NCBI GenBank assembly: GCA_020426425.1 | Contig: JAGQQB010000002.1 | Span: forward strand, 1 to 24,033 | Source of the DNA: Planctomycetaceae bacterium | GTDB taxonomy: Bacteria; Planctomycetota; Planctomycetia; Planctomycetales; Planctomycetaceae | Length of the DNA: 24,033 nucleotides | Direction of reading: 5' to 3' | Part shown: piece by piece, positions 15,986 to 23,937 of the stretch | Numbering within the stretch: position 1 is the first letter of the stretch | Layout: each line of letters begins with the position of its first letter | The notes under the pieces: generated by a model | The model's database searches: none | What the model was told of the DNA's origin: nothing | The model's input: only the letters and a program-made list of their open reading frames with translations | Position numbers and translations under genes: made by a program

Positions 15986-17281
15986 TTACGGCTTCTCCAG
16001 CTTGCCGACCTTCTGCGTCACCGACATCAAAGCCGCCCCGGCCAGCATGGCCGTGGCAGGCAGCGCCGGTGCCCTTAGCCGCATGTTGCTCCAGTAGAGG
16101 GCATGCACGCACGTAAAGGCGACAACAAGCAGCACGATTGGCATCCAGTGTGACCAGTGAGGGGACCACATCACCCGGGACAGGCCGAGCAGTGAAGCGA
16201 GCCAGTAGCTCGCATAGAGCAGACCGACCAGCAGCAGAACCAGCCTTGGAAATGGGGCGGCGGCTTCGCCGCTGGGGACGATGTTCCAGAACATCCTAAT
16301 CCGATGCCAGGACGCCTGTGCGAACTCGCCGGGATGTTCGGCGATGAACTTCTTCGCCCGCGCCCCATGCCAACGATCGCGTGCCAACTCTCCCGCGACG
16401 CCCGCCTGCCGCATCTCCTGCTCTAGCTCCTCAGTCCACTCTGCCAGCGATGCTCCTTGCCATGTGGTCCCCCACGGCTGTTGCACGACCTCGCTGTAGA
16501 AACGAGGGTTGTTCGCCAACAGCAGGGTGTATCCCCCGTGGGTGGTCATGAGTACTGGCCGGCCAAATACAATTGCATTCCGGACCACCCAGGGGACGAC
16601 GACCAGTGCGAGCCCCAACAAAGCCCAAAGGCAACGACGTGCGAAGTTCTGCCATTGATTGGTCGACGACATCTGCTGCCAAAATACCCACAGCCCCAAC
16701 AGCCCCCCATACGCCCAATACGTCGGCCGGGCGAGCACGCACAGACCAAAGACCGCACCGGTCCACGCTGGCGAAGACGCAGGCCGATCTGCCTGCGTCG
16801 TCACCCTGGCCAGCAGCCAGGCCGAAAGGGTGGTGCAGAGCGATTCCGTCATGGGAAAGGTGGAATACCATACGAGTAACGGATCGCAGGCCAGAAGCAG
16901 TGCGGCGACGAGTCGACTTCGAGTGGACAGTCCCAGCGCGCGTGCCGACCGATCCAGCCACAGAATCGACAACCCGCCGAGCGCTGCATGTAGCAGCTGT
17001 CGCCCCATCACCTGCAGCGGCAGCGTGAGGGCGAGCAAAAGTGGATAAAGTGGTGGCCGAAATGCCGTTGGCTGATTGGTTCCCGGCGTACAAAAGCCCG
17101 CGCCATCGAACAGCGATCGAGCGAGCCCCAAATACGCGTCCAGATCGCGGGACATATTGTCTGGCCAGTTCAGCGAGGCCAGCAGCCGGACGATGACTGC
17201 CAGACCGATCATCCAGCAGATTCCGCGACTCTGCCCGGCTGGCGTGGCCTTGGCAGTGGTAACGGTCGCCTCGCACGACAT
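15986..17281 (-). CDS. GT39/ArnT-like polyprenyl-P-sugar glycosyltransferase
   Basis: The 431-residue polytopic protein has about ten membrane helices. The first loop has R-D-L-D-A-Y at 45-50, with two Asp residues in the position of the catalytic acids of the GT39/PMT/ArnT fold. It then has A-F-R-P-P-L-Y-P at 73-80, the usual motif after the first loop. M-T-E-S-L lies near 150 in the third-helix region. Enzymes of this fold transfer a sugar from a lipid phosphate to protein, lipid A or glycan on the outer face of the membrane. The gene follows the histidine kinase by 11 bp, so both may be co-transcribed. Acceptor and donor sugar are unknown. Confidence 0.82.
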   Translation of the reverse strand: MSCEATVTTAKATPAGQSRGICWMIGLAVIVRLLASLNWPDNMSRDLDAYLGLARSLFDGAGFCTPGTNQPTAFRPPLYPLLLALTLPLQVMGRQLLHAALGGLSILWLDRSARALGLSTRSRLVAALLLACDPLLVWYSTFPMTESLCTTLSAWLLARVTTQADRPASSPAWTGAVFGLCVLARPTYWAYGGLLGLWVFWQQMSSTNQWQNFARRCLWALLGLALVVVPWVVRNAIVFGRPVLMTTHGGYTLLLANNPRFYSEVVQQPWGTTWQGASLAEWTEELEQEMRQAGVAGELARDRWHGARAKKFIAEHPGEFAQASWHRIRMFWNIVPSGEAAAPFPRLVLLLVGLLYASYWLASLLGLSRVMWSPHWSHWMPIVLLVVAFTCVHALYWSNMRLRAPALPATAMLAGAALMSVTQKVGKLEKP

Positions 17282-17292
17282 GCAGTTCTCGT

Positions 17293-18126
17293 TCAGCCAG
17301 CCCGCTGAGTTGGAAGGTCACTCTCTGGCGACGCCGTAGCCGTCTGCATCAGGTTCGGTTTCGCCACCAAGGGGAGTTTAATCGTGAACCGGGTGCCATG
17401 GCCAATCGCCGTCTCCACGCGAATCCGTCCCTGATGCGATTCAATCACATCTTTGCACAGGGCCAGCCCCAAACCGGTCCCTCCTTGCCCATGCCCGTCG
17501 GCGGTCTTCGTGGTGTAGAATTTTTCGAAGATATGCGGCAGCGTTTCCGGCGGAATACCACTGCCACTGTCCTGCACAGTGATTTCGCCCACCTGATGTT
17601 CCGCGTCTTCGACGATCTTCAGCGTCAGCACACCCCCTGGCTCCATTGCCTGCCGGGCATTGATGATCAGATTTAAGAGCACCTGCTGCACCTGACTCGG
17701 ATTCACCTCGGCGAACGGCTCTCCCTGCTGTTCGATCCGGGTTTCAATCCGATGCACTTGCAGGTCTTTCTCGACCAGCACGAGCACATCGCTGAGCAGT
17801 TGTTGCAGGCTCATTGGTTCGCGGCGATCCCCCTTGGATCGGGCGTACGAGAGCATGCCGGTGGTGATCTTCGCCGCGCGCTGACCGGCCGAGAGAATCT
17901 TATCGAACGCCTTGGCTCGCATTTCCTCGGTCTTATGCCGCATGCCGAGTTTGGCGTAGTTGATGATCGTTGTCAGAATGTTGTTGAACTCATGCGTGAT
18001 CGACGATGCCAGTTCTCCCACCGACCCGAGTTTCTGGGCCGCGATGAGCTGCTGCTCCAGCGACTTGAGCTGCTGCCGCAGTTCCTCGTTCTCCGCCTTG
18101 AGTTGATCCATTTCAGAAGCAGACAT
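17293..18126 (-). CDS. soluble sensor histidine kinase
   Basis: The 277-residue kinase has an N-terminal coiled coil (about 7-32), then a HisKA-like dimerisation helix with His45 in T-H-E-F-N-N. The ATPase domain carries the N-box Asn156 in L-I-I-N-A-R-Q-A-M, the G1 box D-S-G-S-G-I-P from Asp186, the F-box I-F-E-K-F-Y-T-T-K and the G2 box G-T-G-L-G-L from Gly216. It has no membrane helix, PAS or GAF domain, and no response regulator is adjacent. The ATG at 18126 is preferred because the product then begins at the coiled coil. The frame stays open to a GTG at 18285, which would add 53 residues including a C-x-x-C pair. Confidence 0.9.
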   Translation of the reverse strand: MSASEMDQLKAENEELRQQLKSLEQQLIAAQKLGSVGELASSITHEFNNILTTIINYAKLGMRHKTEEMRAKAFDKILSAGQRAAKITTGMLSYARSKGDRREPMSLQQLLSDVLVLVEKDLQVHRIETRIEQQGEPFAEVNPSQVQQVLLNLIINARQAMEPGGVLTLKIVEDAEHQVGEITVQDSGSGIPPETLPHIFEKFYTTKTADGHGQGGTGLGLALCKDVIESHQGRIRVETAIGHGTRFTIKLPLVAKPNLMQTATASPESDLPTQRAG

Positions 18127-18290
18127 AATGATCGCAGGGGGCTGTTGGGACGCGATTGTCGCGAAGAGTCCATCCTTCATCCCATCGACCGTCGCATGCA
18201 AATAGAACCACTCCGTCACTGCGCGACGGCAAACTTCACACCAACTCGCCCGTTCAATCGGGTCGGTCAAGCTGGGGAAGGGCACGCAGC

Positions 18291-18316
18291 TGACGGCAAT
18301 CAGTCTTCAGCCGTCA
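18291..18316. terminator. 7-bp inverted repeat after nucleoside hydrolase gene
   Basis: TGACGGC (18291-18297) and GCCGTCA (18310-18316) are perfect 7-bp arms around a 12-nt loop, about 40 bp after the stop of the nucleoside hydrolase on the minus strand and upstream of the kinase. It could terminate the upstream operon or act in the kinase leader. No T-run is present. Confidence 0.45.
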
Positions 18317-18356
18317 CCGTTCGGCTCGCTCCTCAACGCCTCTCGACCCTGGTCCC

Positions 18357-19322
18357 TTACCCCCCCGACCCCGGCATCACCAGCCGCAGCAGCCGTGTGA
18401 CGTAATCCATCACCCCCTGTGCATCGACCGCGGTCAGCACATCGAGATTCGCCTGCCAGCGATGGATGCCGCGACGGTCGACGATGGTCGCGCCGCGCGT
18501 GAGTTCCCCGGCCAGTTCCACGTCGAGCAACATCGATTCCCGCTCAAACAGCCGCGCTTGCGTCACGGCTGCCAGCGCCACAACCTCAGGCAGCACTAGT
18601 CCTTCCAGCCCGAAACACTGCCGACTCTCCCGCAAGCCGTACGGCAATAGCGCCGTCAGCAGTTGGCCGACTCTGGTGTACTGATCGATCCCGAGCCGAT
18701 CATACTGATCGAACGACAGGACCATTTGCCGCGAGACATCGAGCGGGACAATGGTCTTCGTTGCCGGAAAAGTCAGCACGGTTTGCGCCGCTTCCGGATT
18801 GGCATAAACGTTGAACTCCGCCGCAGCCGTAATGTCCCCCCCAGCCGAAACGCTCCCTCCCAGGCAGATCAATCCTTTGAGTTGCGGCAGAAACTCGGGA
18901 TAGCGTTCCATCGCCAGCAGCACGTTCGTGAGCGGTCCCAGCGTGAGCAGCGTGATTTCGCCGGGGTACTGCTTGGCCAATTCGGTCAGGAGTTTGGCGG
19001 CCTCATGCGGCTGATGCAGCGGTGCTTCGAGAGGTTGCAAATCGCCCAAACCTGCGGGCCCCGGCGGCAACAACAGTCCGGTCTGCTGTGAGCGAGGCAA
19101 CAGTGAATCGATCCCCTCGTTCCAGCCCAGCCGGGGCCACAACGCAGGATCGATCACCGAGAGAATCGTCTGCAAATTCCGCGACGCCTGTTCGCCCGAC
19201 ACAATTCCTGGCACCGCCGTCAATCCGACCACTTCCAGTCCCGGATCGATCAGCGCCAGCGCGATGGCCAAGGCATCGCCAATTCCTGGGTCCGCATCAA
19301 TGACGATTTTCTGCGGCGTCAT
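18357..19322 (-). CDS. nucleoside hydrolase family protein with altered active site
   Basis: The 321-residue protein has the inosine-uridine nucleoside hydrolase fold, which normally cleaves the N-glycosidic bond of nucleosides with a bound calcium. The N-terminal motif reads D-A-D-P-G-I-G-D-A, with Asp9, Asp11 and Asp16 kept but Gly15 in place of the usual Asp (Asp14 of the C. fasciculata enzyme). L-T-L-G-P-L-T-N-V is at 126-134, and G-G-S-V-S-A-G-G-D is followed by E-F-N-V-Y-A-N-P-E-A at 169-178. The C-terminal H-D-P calcium-binding position reads L-P-E-V-V-A-L, so Glu246 replaces the Asp ligand. I recall a planctomycete subgroup with the same N-terminal motif, so this is probably a lineage variant with changed activity. 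Its ATG overlaps the upstream stop by 4 bp (ATGA). Confidence 0.9.
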   Translation of the reverse strand: MTPQKIVIDADPGIGDALAIALALIDPGLEVVGLTAVPGIVSGEQASRNLQTILSVIDPALWPRLGWNEGIDSLLPRSQQTGLLLPPGPAGLGDLQPLEAPLHQPHEAAKLLTELAKQYPGEITLLTLGPLTNVLLAMERYPEFLPQLKGLICLGGSVSAGGDITAAAEFNVYANPEAAQTVLTFPATKTIVPLDVSRQMVLSFDQYDRLGIDQYTRVGQLLTALLPYGLRESRQCFGLEGLVLPEVVALAAVTQARLFERESMLLDVELAGELTRGATIVDRRGIHRWQANLDVLTAVDAQGVMDYVTRLLRLVMPGSGG

Positions 19323-20599
19323 GTCACCTCCGTCGTCCGATCCTGCAACAGCTTCGATTCCAGTTCCTGATAGACCGCGAGCCGATCGCCAGGCGACTCA
19401 CATTTCAGCACGTTTCCAGTCCGCCAAGCCAGATTTCCCAGATGCGCCCACGCCATACTGCGTTGACCAATCTCGATCGACGCCGCCGGCACGCGTTGCC
19501 CGCGCACTGCCGCGACAAAGTCCGCCACATGGGCATGACGAATATCGGCTGCGTCCCCCTGTAATGAGTGTTTGCCGTCGTAAATCTTCCAGCCGCCGCG
19601 ATCGACAATGAGTGTCCCCTCGGTGCCATAGAACGCACAACCTGTGGGACGGCCTTCCACGCCCCGCGAACTCCACTGACGATGCTCCCAGAGCACCGTC
19701 AGGTCATCGCATTCAAACTGCACCGTCAGCGTTTCGGGCGTTTCACGGTCATCCCGAAAATGCGTCACGTGTCCAGTCGCCATCACCCGACGTGGGAGAT
19801 CGAGTTCCAATCCCCAGCGGCAGACATCCAGCAGTTGCACCCCCCACAGCCCGAGTTCCCCCGCTCCGTAATCCCAGAACCAGGGCCAGTGCTGATGGAA
19901 TCGATTCGCCTGAAACGCCCGCTGCGGTGCCGGGCCGAGCCAGTTTCGATAGTCGATCCCCTGGGGCGCAGCACTCACCGCTGAGCGTCCAATGGATCGC
20001 CGGCGATGCACAGACCAGGCCCGAGCAAGTTGCACAGTTCCAATCTTGCCTGATTGGACCGCCGCCATCGCCGCTTGAAAGTGAGCCCCACTCCGTTGCG
20101 GAAGTCCCGTCTGCATAATGCATCCTGTCGTGCGGGCAATCTGCTCCAACTCAATTCCCTGTCGAAGTGACAACCCGACCGGCTGTTCGAGATACACATC
20201 CTTCCCCGCCTGACAGGCAGTGAGTGCCAATGGGGCCGACCAATGCCCCGGCGTTGCAATCACGACGGCGTCGACATCGTCCCGGTCCAGCAGCGATTCC
20301 GCATCGGGAATGATCGGCGGCCCATTCCCGGTCAAATCCGACAACGTATGCTGCACCAAGGCCGCATGCCGAATGTCCAGATCGCACAACGCGGTCACCC
20401 GCACGTCACGCCGCGACGCAAACAACCCGGCCAGTTCCTGGCCCTGTTGCCCCAAGCCAATCAGCCCCACCCGCAACGGTTCTGCTGCTGACGACGCCGC
20501 AGCAAGTTCCAGCCCCATCGACCCCGCAGCCAAACCAGCCGCTTGACAGGCGCTCTGGCCGAGAAATCCTCGTCGAGTGTAGTCCGATGCGGAACTCAT
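19319..20599 (-). CDS. Tat-exported Gfo/Idh/MocA-fold protein, catalytic residues replaced
   Basis: The 426-residue protein has a twin-arginine signal (T-R-R-G-F-L-G at 8-14 with an Ala-rich hydrophobic core to about 38). A Rossmann domain begins G-L-I-G-L-G at 45-50, and the C-terminal domain is that of the Gfo/Idh/MocA family. The usual E-K-P motif reads E-Q-P at 138-140, and the usual G-x-H-x-x-D reads G-V-Q-L-L-D at 253-258, so both the catalytic Lys and His are Gln. It probably binds a dinucleotide or sugar ligand in the periplasm but may not be a normal dehydrogenase. The ATG at 20599 is chosen because it places the Tat motif correctly. The following nucleoside hydrolase overlaps by 4 bp. 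Confidence 0.9.
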   Translation of the reverse strand: MSSASDYTRRGFLGQSACQAAGLAAGSMGLELAAASSAAEPLRVGLIGLGQQGQELAGLFASRRDVRVTALCDLDIRHAALVQHTLSDLTGNGPPIIPDAESLLDRDDVDAVVIATPGHWSAPLALTACQAGKDVYLEQPVGLSLRQGIELEQIARTTGCIMQTGLPQRSGAHFQAAMAAVQSGKIGTVQLARAWSVHRRRSIGRSAVSAAPQGIDYRNWLGPAPQRAFQANRFHQHWPWFWDYGAGELGLWGVQLLDVCRWGLELDLPRRVMATGHVTHFRDDRETPETLTVQFECDDLTVLWEHRQWSSRGVEGRPTGCAFYGTEGTLIVDRGGWKIYDGKHSLQGDAADIRHAHVADFVAAVRGQRVPAASIEIGQRSMAWAHLGNLAWRTGNVLKCESPGDRLAVYQELESKLLQDRTTEVT

Positions 20600-20627
20600 A
20601 TTGTGGCAAACACTCCGAACCGCTGGT

Positions 20628-20655
20628 GTGATACGACTCCCGAATTCCATGTTAA
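20628..20655 (-). promoter_or_regulatory. predicted promoter for the Gfo/Idh/MocA operon
   Basis: On the minus strand TTAACA (20655-20650) and TATCAC (20633-20628) are separated by 16 bp and resemble sigma-70 -35 and -10 boxes, 5/6 and 4/6 to consensus. They lie about 29 bp upstream of the start codon. The -35 overlaps a CCATG-TTAAC-CATGG inverted repeat at 20647-20661, a possible operator. Confidence 0.35.
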
Positions 20656-20697
20656 CCATGGACTTGGGCATTGACCAGTTGGGATCAGCGTTCGGCC

Positions 20698-20725
20698 GTC
20701 GGCTGTCAGCAGTCGGCTGATGGCA
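20698..20725. repeat. 14-bp imperfect tandem repeat
   Basis: GTCGGCTGTCAGCA (20698-20711) is followed by GTCGGCTGATGGCA (20712-20725), 11 of 14 bases identical. It lies in the 209-bp divergent gap between the Gfo-like gene and the VWA gene. It shares the GGCTGA/GTCAGC vocabulary with the hairpin at 18291-18316. Confidence 0.55.
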
Positions 20726-20808
20726 GACCGCCCTCCCTGCTGGACTCTGGACCGGGAACTTTCAACAATGCATCCCTCGTTTCGCCCCGATTTGTCGATG
20801 GACACAAC

Positions 20809-23229
20809 ATGCCACCCACTCTCGCCCAGGTTGCATCGCCATCGAATTCCACCAGTACGCTGGAGTTCGACTGGCCATACACAATTGGCGACTGGTTCCT
20901 GCTGGGGCTGATTGCGGTTTCGATCTGCTTCACGATCTGGATGTACTATCGAGACACCAGAGCACTGCCGCGTTTGGCGACGGTGTGGCTCACGGTGTTG
21001 CGGCTTGCCGTCCTTGTGACGTTGCTCATCATCGCACTGAATCCGCATCTACGGTCGCAGTCCGAGGCATATCGCCCCTCGCACGTGGCATTGTTGATTG
21101 ATACCTCGACCTCGATGCAGCAACCAGAACTTGATCCCCGCGACTCGGCTGGTCAACCAGCGCGCAGTCGCGCCGATGCGGTTCGTGCGCTGCTGGAGAC
21201 CTCTCCGCTGTTGGAGGAACTGCGGTCGCAGCATGTTGTCGACATCTACACTTTCAACTCAGACCTGAGTGGCGTTCAGGCAAGGTTTCCGACACGGTTC
21301 CAGGCAGCCAGCGACGCATCTTCGACAGCCGCGAATCCTGGAGATCCGCCTGCCGAGCCGTCGGTCGACTGGCAAGCGCTGCTGCAACCTGAGGGCCAGG
21401 CAACGAATCTGGGAGACGCACTCGACAAGCTGCTCGCGGAGATCAAAAGCTCGACGCTCTCAGGAGTGGTCGTCTTCTCCGATGGATCGGTGAACGCTGG
21501 TCGCGAAGTTCGAGCCGCGCGGGAACGTGCGGAAGAGAACAGCGCGCGACTGGTCACCGTTGGCGTTGGCAGTACAACCCCGCCAGTCAACCTGTCGATC
21601 TCTAAAGCGATCATCCCCACCGACGTCCAAAAGGGGGACCTGTTCGAACTCGCCGCAATTCTGCAGGCCGAAGGATTGGAGGGCGAAACCGCCACCATCG
21701 AACTGCTGCAACAACACCCTGATGAACAGGAAGCCACCGTCGTTGATCGCCGCGAAGTTCCGGTCCCGCAAGATGGCGTTCCTTTCGAAGTCCAGTTCGA
21801 TCGCAATCCGCCCGAGCCGGGTGAGTATCAGTTCACGTTGCGGGCGAGTGTCCCCAACGCGACTGAGACTCGGCTTGAAGACAATTCACTCACGCGACAG
21901 GTGAACATCTTTGATCGTCCGCTCAAAATCCTCGTGATCGCGGGCGGTCCGATGCGCGACTATCGGTTTGCCCGCAGCGTGCTGCATCGGCATCCTTCCA
22001 TGGAAATCGATGTCTGGCTGCAATCGGGCGAAGTCGGCATCAGCCAGGATGCGAACCGGCTGCTGTACGAGTTCCCCACCGCCCGCGATGAGTTCTTCCA
22101 ATACGACTTGCTGATGGCCTTCGACCCCGACTGGTCACAGCTCGATTTGCCGCAGCAGCAACTCATCAATGAATGGGTCTCCGATGCCGGCGGGGGCTTG
22201 ATTCTGGTCGCGGGCGATGTCTTCACCCCGCGACTGGCTGCTGCGGGCGAAGAGTTAGAAACCATCTCCAAGCTGTATCCTGTCCTGCTCGACGAAATCG
22301 GGCTGAAACTCGGTACTCGCGACGAAGCGACAACTGCCTATCCCGTTGGTCTTACGCAAGAAGGGGAAGCTGCCGAGTTTCTCAAGCTGTCCGAAGGGGA
22401 CGAGCCAGATGCCTGGGAAGAGTTTCGCGGCGTGTATCGTTGCTATCCCACGCGGGGCGTGAAGGCCGGGACGACCGTTTATGCCGAGTTCACCGATCCT
22501 CTCTCACGCGGTCCCGGTGGACAACCAGTGCTCATTGGCGCCCAGCGTTACGGACAAGGCCAGGTGCTCTACCTGGGCAGTCCGGAAATGTGGCGACTGC
22601 GGAATGAGAAGATTGAATTCCTCGATCGCTTCTGGACCAAGCTCGTCCGCAAAGCGGCGGAAGGTCGCTCCAAGCGGGGACTGCAGCGGGGCTTGTTCAT
22701 TCTCGAAGGACGCGAGTACGATGTTGGTCAGACGGTGCCCATTCGTGTCCGTGTGGTCAACGCGCAGTTCCAACCGCTCGACTCCAACGAAATCACCATC
22801 GAAGCGTACGATCCTAGCGGACGGCCCCAGGTGCCTCCTCTGAAATTGACGCGCGACCAGCATCGGCCCGCTGAGTTCACGGGCGATCTCCGCGTCGCGC
22901 TCCCCGGTCGATATCGGCTCGAACTGAAGATTCCCGACTCGTCAGAAACCCTGTCCGAAGAACTCAGCGTACAGCTCTCGCGACTGGAAGCGTCGTCGCT
23001 CACCCAGAACGCGAAGCTCCTGCAGACCCTCGTGGGCAACACGGGTGGTCGCTATCTCACTCTGGCCACTGCCGCTGCCGAGATTCCTGCGCTGCTCCCA
23101 AATCAGGGGGAGACGACGATCATCGATGAACAGATCGAAGAACAATGGGACCGCTGGTGGCTCCTGCTGACCCTCGCCACGCTGCTCTCCCTGGAATGGC
23201 TGACGCGCAAGCTGCTCAAGCTGGCATAG
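20809..23229 (+). CDS. membrane protein with VWA domain and GATase-like middle region
   Basis: The 806-residue protein has two N-terminal membrane helices (about 28-47 and 59-77). A von Willebrand A domain starts near 92 with a complete MIDAS start D-T-S-T-S (Asp98, Ser100, Ser102) and V-V-V-F-S-D-G-S further on. The middle region contains K-I-L-V-I-A-G-G, like the ThuA/class I amidotransferase-like domains seen in such proteins, but no catalytic Cys is evident. A final helix is near 783-799. Planctomycetes carry many such proteins, often near MoxR ATPases and DUF58 proteins, but none is here. The ATG at 20809 is the only in-frame ATG start placed well before the first helix; an upstream in-frame TTG at 20671 gives only an odd low-complexity leader. 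Confidence 0.88.
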   Translation: MPPTLAQVASPSNSTSTLEFDWPYTIGDWFLLGLIAVSICFTIWMYYRDTRALPRLATVWLTVLRLAVLVTLLIIALNPHLRSQSEAYRPSHVALLIDTSTSMQQPELDPRDSAGQPARSRADAVRALLETSPLLEELRSQHVVDIYTFNSDLSGVQARFPTRFQAASDASSTAANPGDPPAEPSVDWQALLQPEGQATNLGDALDKLLAEIKSSTLSGVVVFSDGSVNAGREVRAARERAEENSARLVTVGVGSTTPPVNLSISKAIIPTDVQKGDLFELAAILQAEGLEGETATIELLQQHPDEQEATVVDRREVPVPQDGVPFEVQFDRNPPEPGEYQFTLRASVPNATETRLEDNSLTRQVNIFDRPLKILVIAGGPMRDYRFARSVLHRHPSMEIDVWLQSGEVGISQDANRLLYEFPTARDEFFQYDLLMAFDPDWSQLDLPQQQLINEWVSDAGGGLILVAGDVFTPRLAAAGEELETISKLYPVLLDEIGLKLGTRDEATTAYPVGLTQEGEAAEFLKLSEGDEPDAWEEFRGVYRCYPTRGVKAGTTVYAEFTDPLSRGPGGQPVLIGAQRYGQGQVLYLGSPEMWRLRNEKIEFLDRFWTKLVRKAAEGRSKRGLQRGLFILEGREYDVGQTVPIRVRVVNAQFQPLDSNEITIEAYDPSGRPQVPPLKLTRDQHRPAEFTGDLRVALPGRYRLELKIPDSSETLSEELSVQLSRLEASSLTQNAKLLQTLVGNTGGRYLTLATAAAEIPALLPNQGETTIIDEQIEEQWDRWWLLLTLATLLSLEWLTRKLLKLA

Positions 23230-23257
23230 CGTCGCCACTCACTATTCGCCCCCCAAG

Positions 23258-23278
23258 CCCGCCGACCGCATCGGCGGG
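23258..23278 (+). terminator. strong GC hairpin after the VWA gene
   Basis: CCCGCCGA and TCGGCGGG form a perfect 8-bp stem with a 5-nt loop, 28 bp after the VWA stop and 26 bp before the next start. No T-run follows, so it may be an intrinsic-like terminator, a Rho-assisted site or an mRNA stabiliser between the two genes. Confidence 0.6.
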
Positions 23279-23304
23279 TCCACGCGCCAGAACGCCCACT
23301 TCGC

Positions 23305-23763
23305 ATGCCCGCCAACAACAGTGAACGTGAAATTGTCCTCAGCCGTGAAGTCCCGTTCGCACCGGATCTCGTCTGGCGCGCGATTGTCGAGACCGAGCAC
23401 ATGCAGCGTTGGTGGGGGCCAGATGGGTTCACCATCGAGGATGTGGTCCTCGACCTCCGTGTCGGCGGCACCTGGACCTTTGTGATGGTCGGACCCGATG
23501 GGACCCGCTTTCCCAATCACTCGGTCTTCACGGAGATCACCCCAACCAAAAGACTCGCCTTCGACCACGGTGATGGACAGCGAGAGTGGTTTAAGTCCAC
23601 CATCGAACTTATTGCCACAGGCGAGGGAACTCGGATCAAGATCGGGCATCTATTCCCCGACAAGGCAGCCCGCGACGATGTCGTCAACAACTACGGGGCC
23701 ATCGAAGGGGGCCAGCAGCATCTGGCCAAACTGGAAGCCTACGTGGCTGCAAGTCTGATATGA
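23305..23763 (+). CDS. AHSA1/SRPBCC domain protein
   Basis: The 152-residue cytosolic protein fits the whole START/Bet v1-like AHSA1 domain. The N-terminal strand has R-E-V-P-F-A-P-D-L-V-W-R-A-I, followed by H-M-Q-R-W-W-G-P at 32-39. The family pattern R-V-G-G-T-W-T-F-V-M-V-G-P-D-G follows, with a C-terminal long helix G-G-Q-Q-H-L-A-K-L-E-A-Y. Members bind small hydrophobic ligands or act as polyketide or stress-related cofactors, and many are uncharacterised. No Shine-Dalgarno sequence precedes the ATG, and a GC hairpin stands in front of it. A partner ArsR-type regulator, common next to such genes, is absent. Confidence 0.9.
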   Translation: MPANNSEREIVLSREVPFAPDLVWRAIVETEHMQRWWGPDGFTIEDVVLDLRVGGTWTFVMVGPDGTRFPNHSVFTEITPTKRLAFDHGDGQREWFKSTIELIATGEGTRIKIGHLFPDKAARDDVVNNYGAIEGGQQHLAKLEAYVAASLI

Positions 23764-23840
23764 CCACTTCGCAGGTCCGCCATGGCGTTGGCGTGTCTGC
23801 AAAGCCCGTTCCCCCAATTGCCAACTCGCGGAATCGATTC

Positions 23841-23869
23841 TTGCCCAAACACCCAACGCGGGGTACACT
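23841..23869 (+). promoter_or_regulatory. predicted sigma-70-type promoter
   Basis: TTGCCC at 23841-23846 and TACACT at 23864-23869 are separated by 17 bp, the optimal spacing. A transcript would start near 23876 and have a leader of about 60 nt before the ATG at 23938. Confidence 0.5.
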
Positions 23870-23877
23870 TGCGGACG

Positions 23878-23891
23878 TAGTGTCTACACTA
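23878..23891. promoter_or_regulatory. operator-like dyad over the predicted start site
   Basis: TAGTGT and ACACTA are perfect 6-bp arms around CT. The dyad lies just downstream of the predicted -10 box, where a bound repressor would block transcription. The GTGT-n2-ACAC core is similar in kind to sites of BlaI/MecI/CopY-type winged-helix repressors, but no regulator gene is visible here. Confidence 0.5.
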
Positions 23892-23937
23892 GGCGCATCA
23901 CTCGCGCCGCGTTTTCGCCGACGGTCGGGAGAGCCTG

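Noticed and set aside
16431..17321. A 296-codon alternative minus-strand frame within the GT39-like gene
   Set aside because: It lacks hydrophobic helices, while the overlapping frame has the expected polytopic pattern and R-D-L-D-A-Y motif.
20671..20808. Upstream TTG start for the VWA protein
   Set aside because: The extra 46 residues include translated tandem repeat and no conserved feature; the ATG at 20809 directly precedes the first membrane helices.
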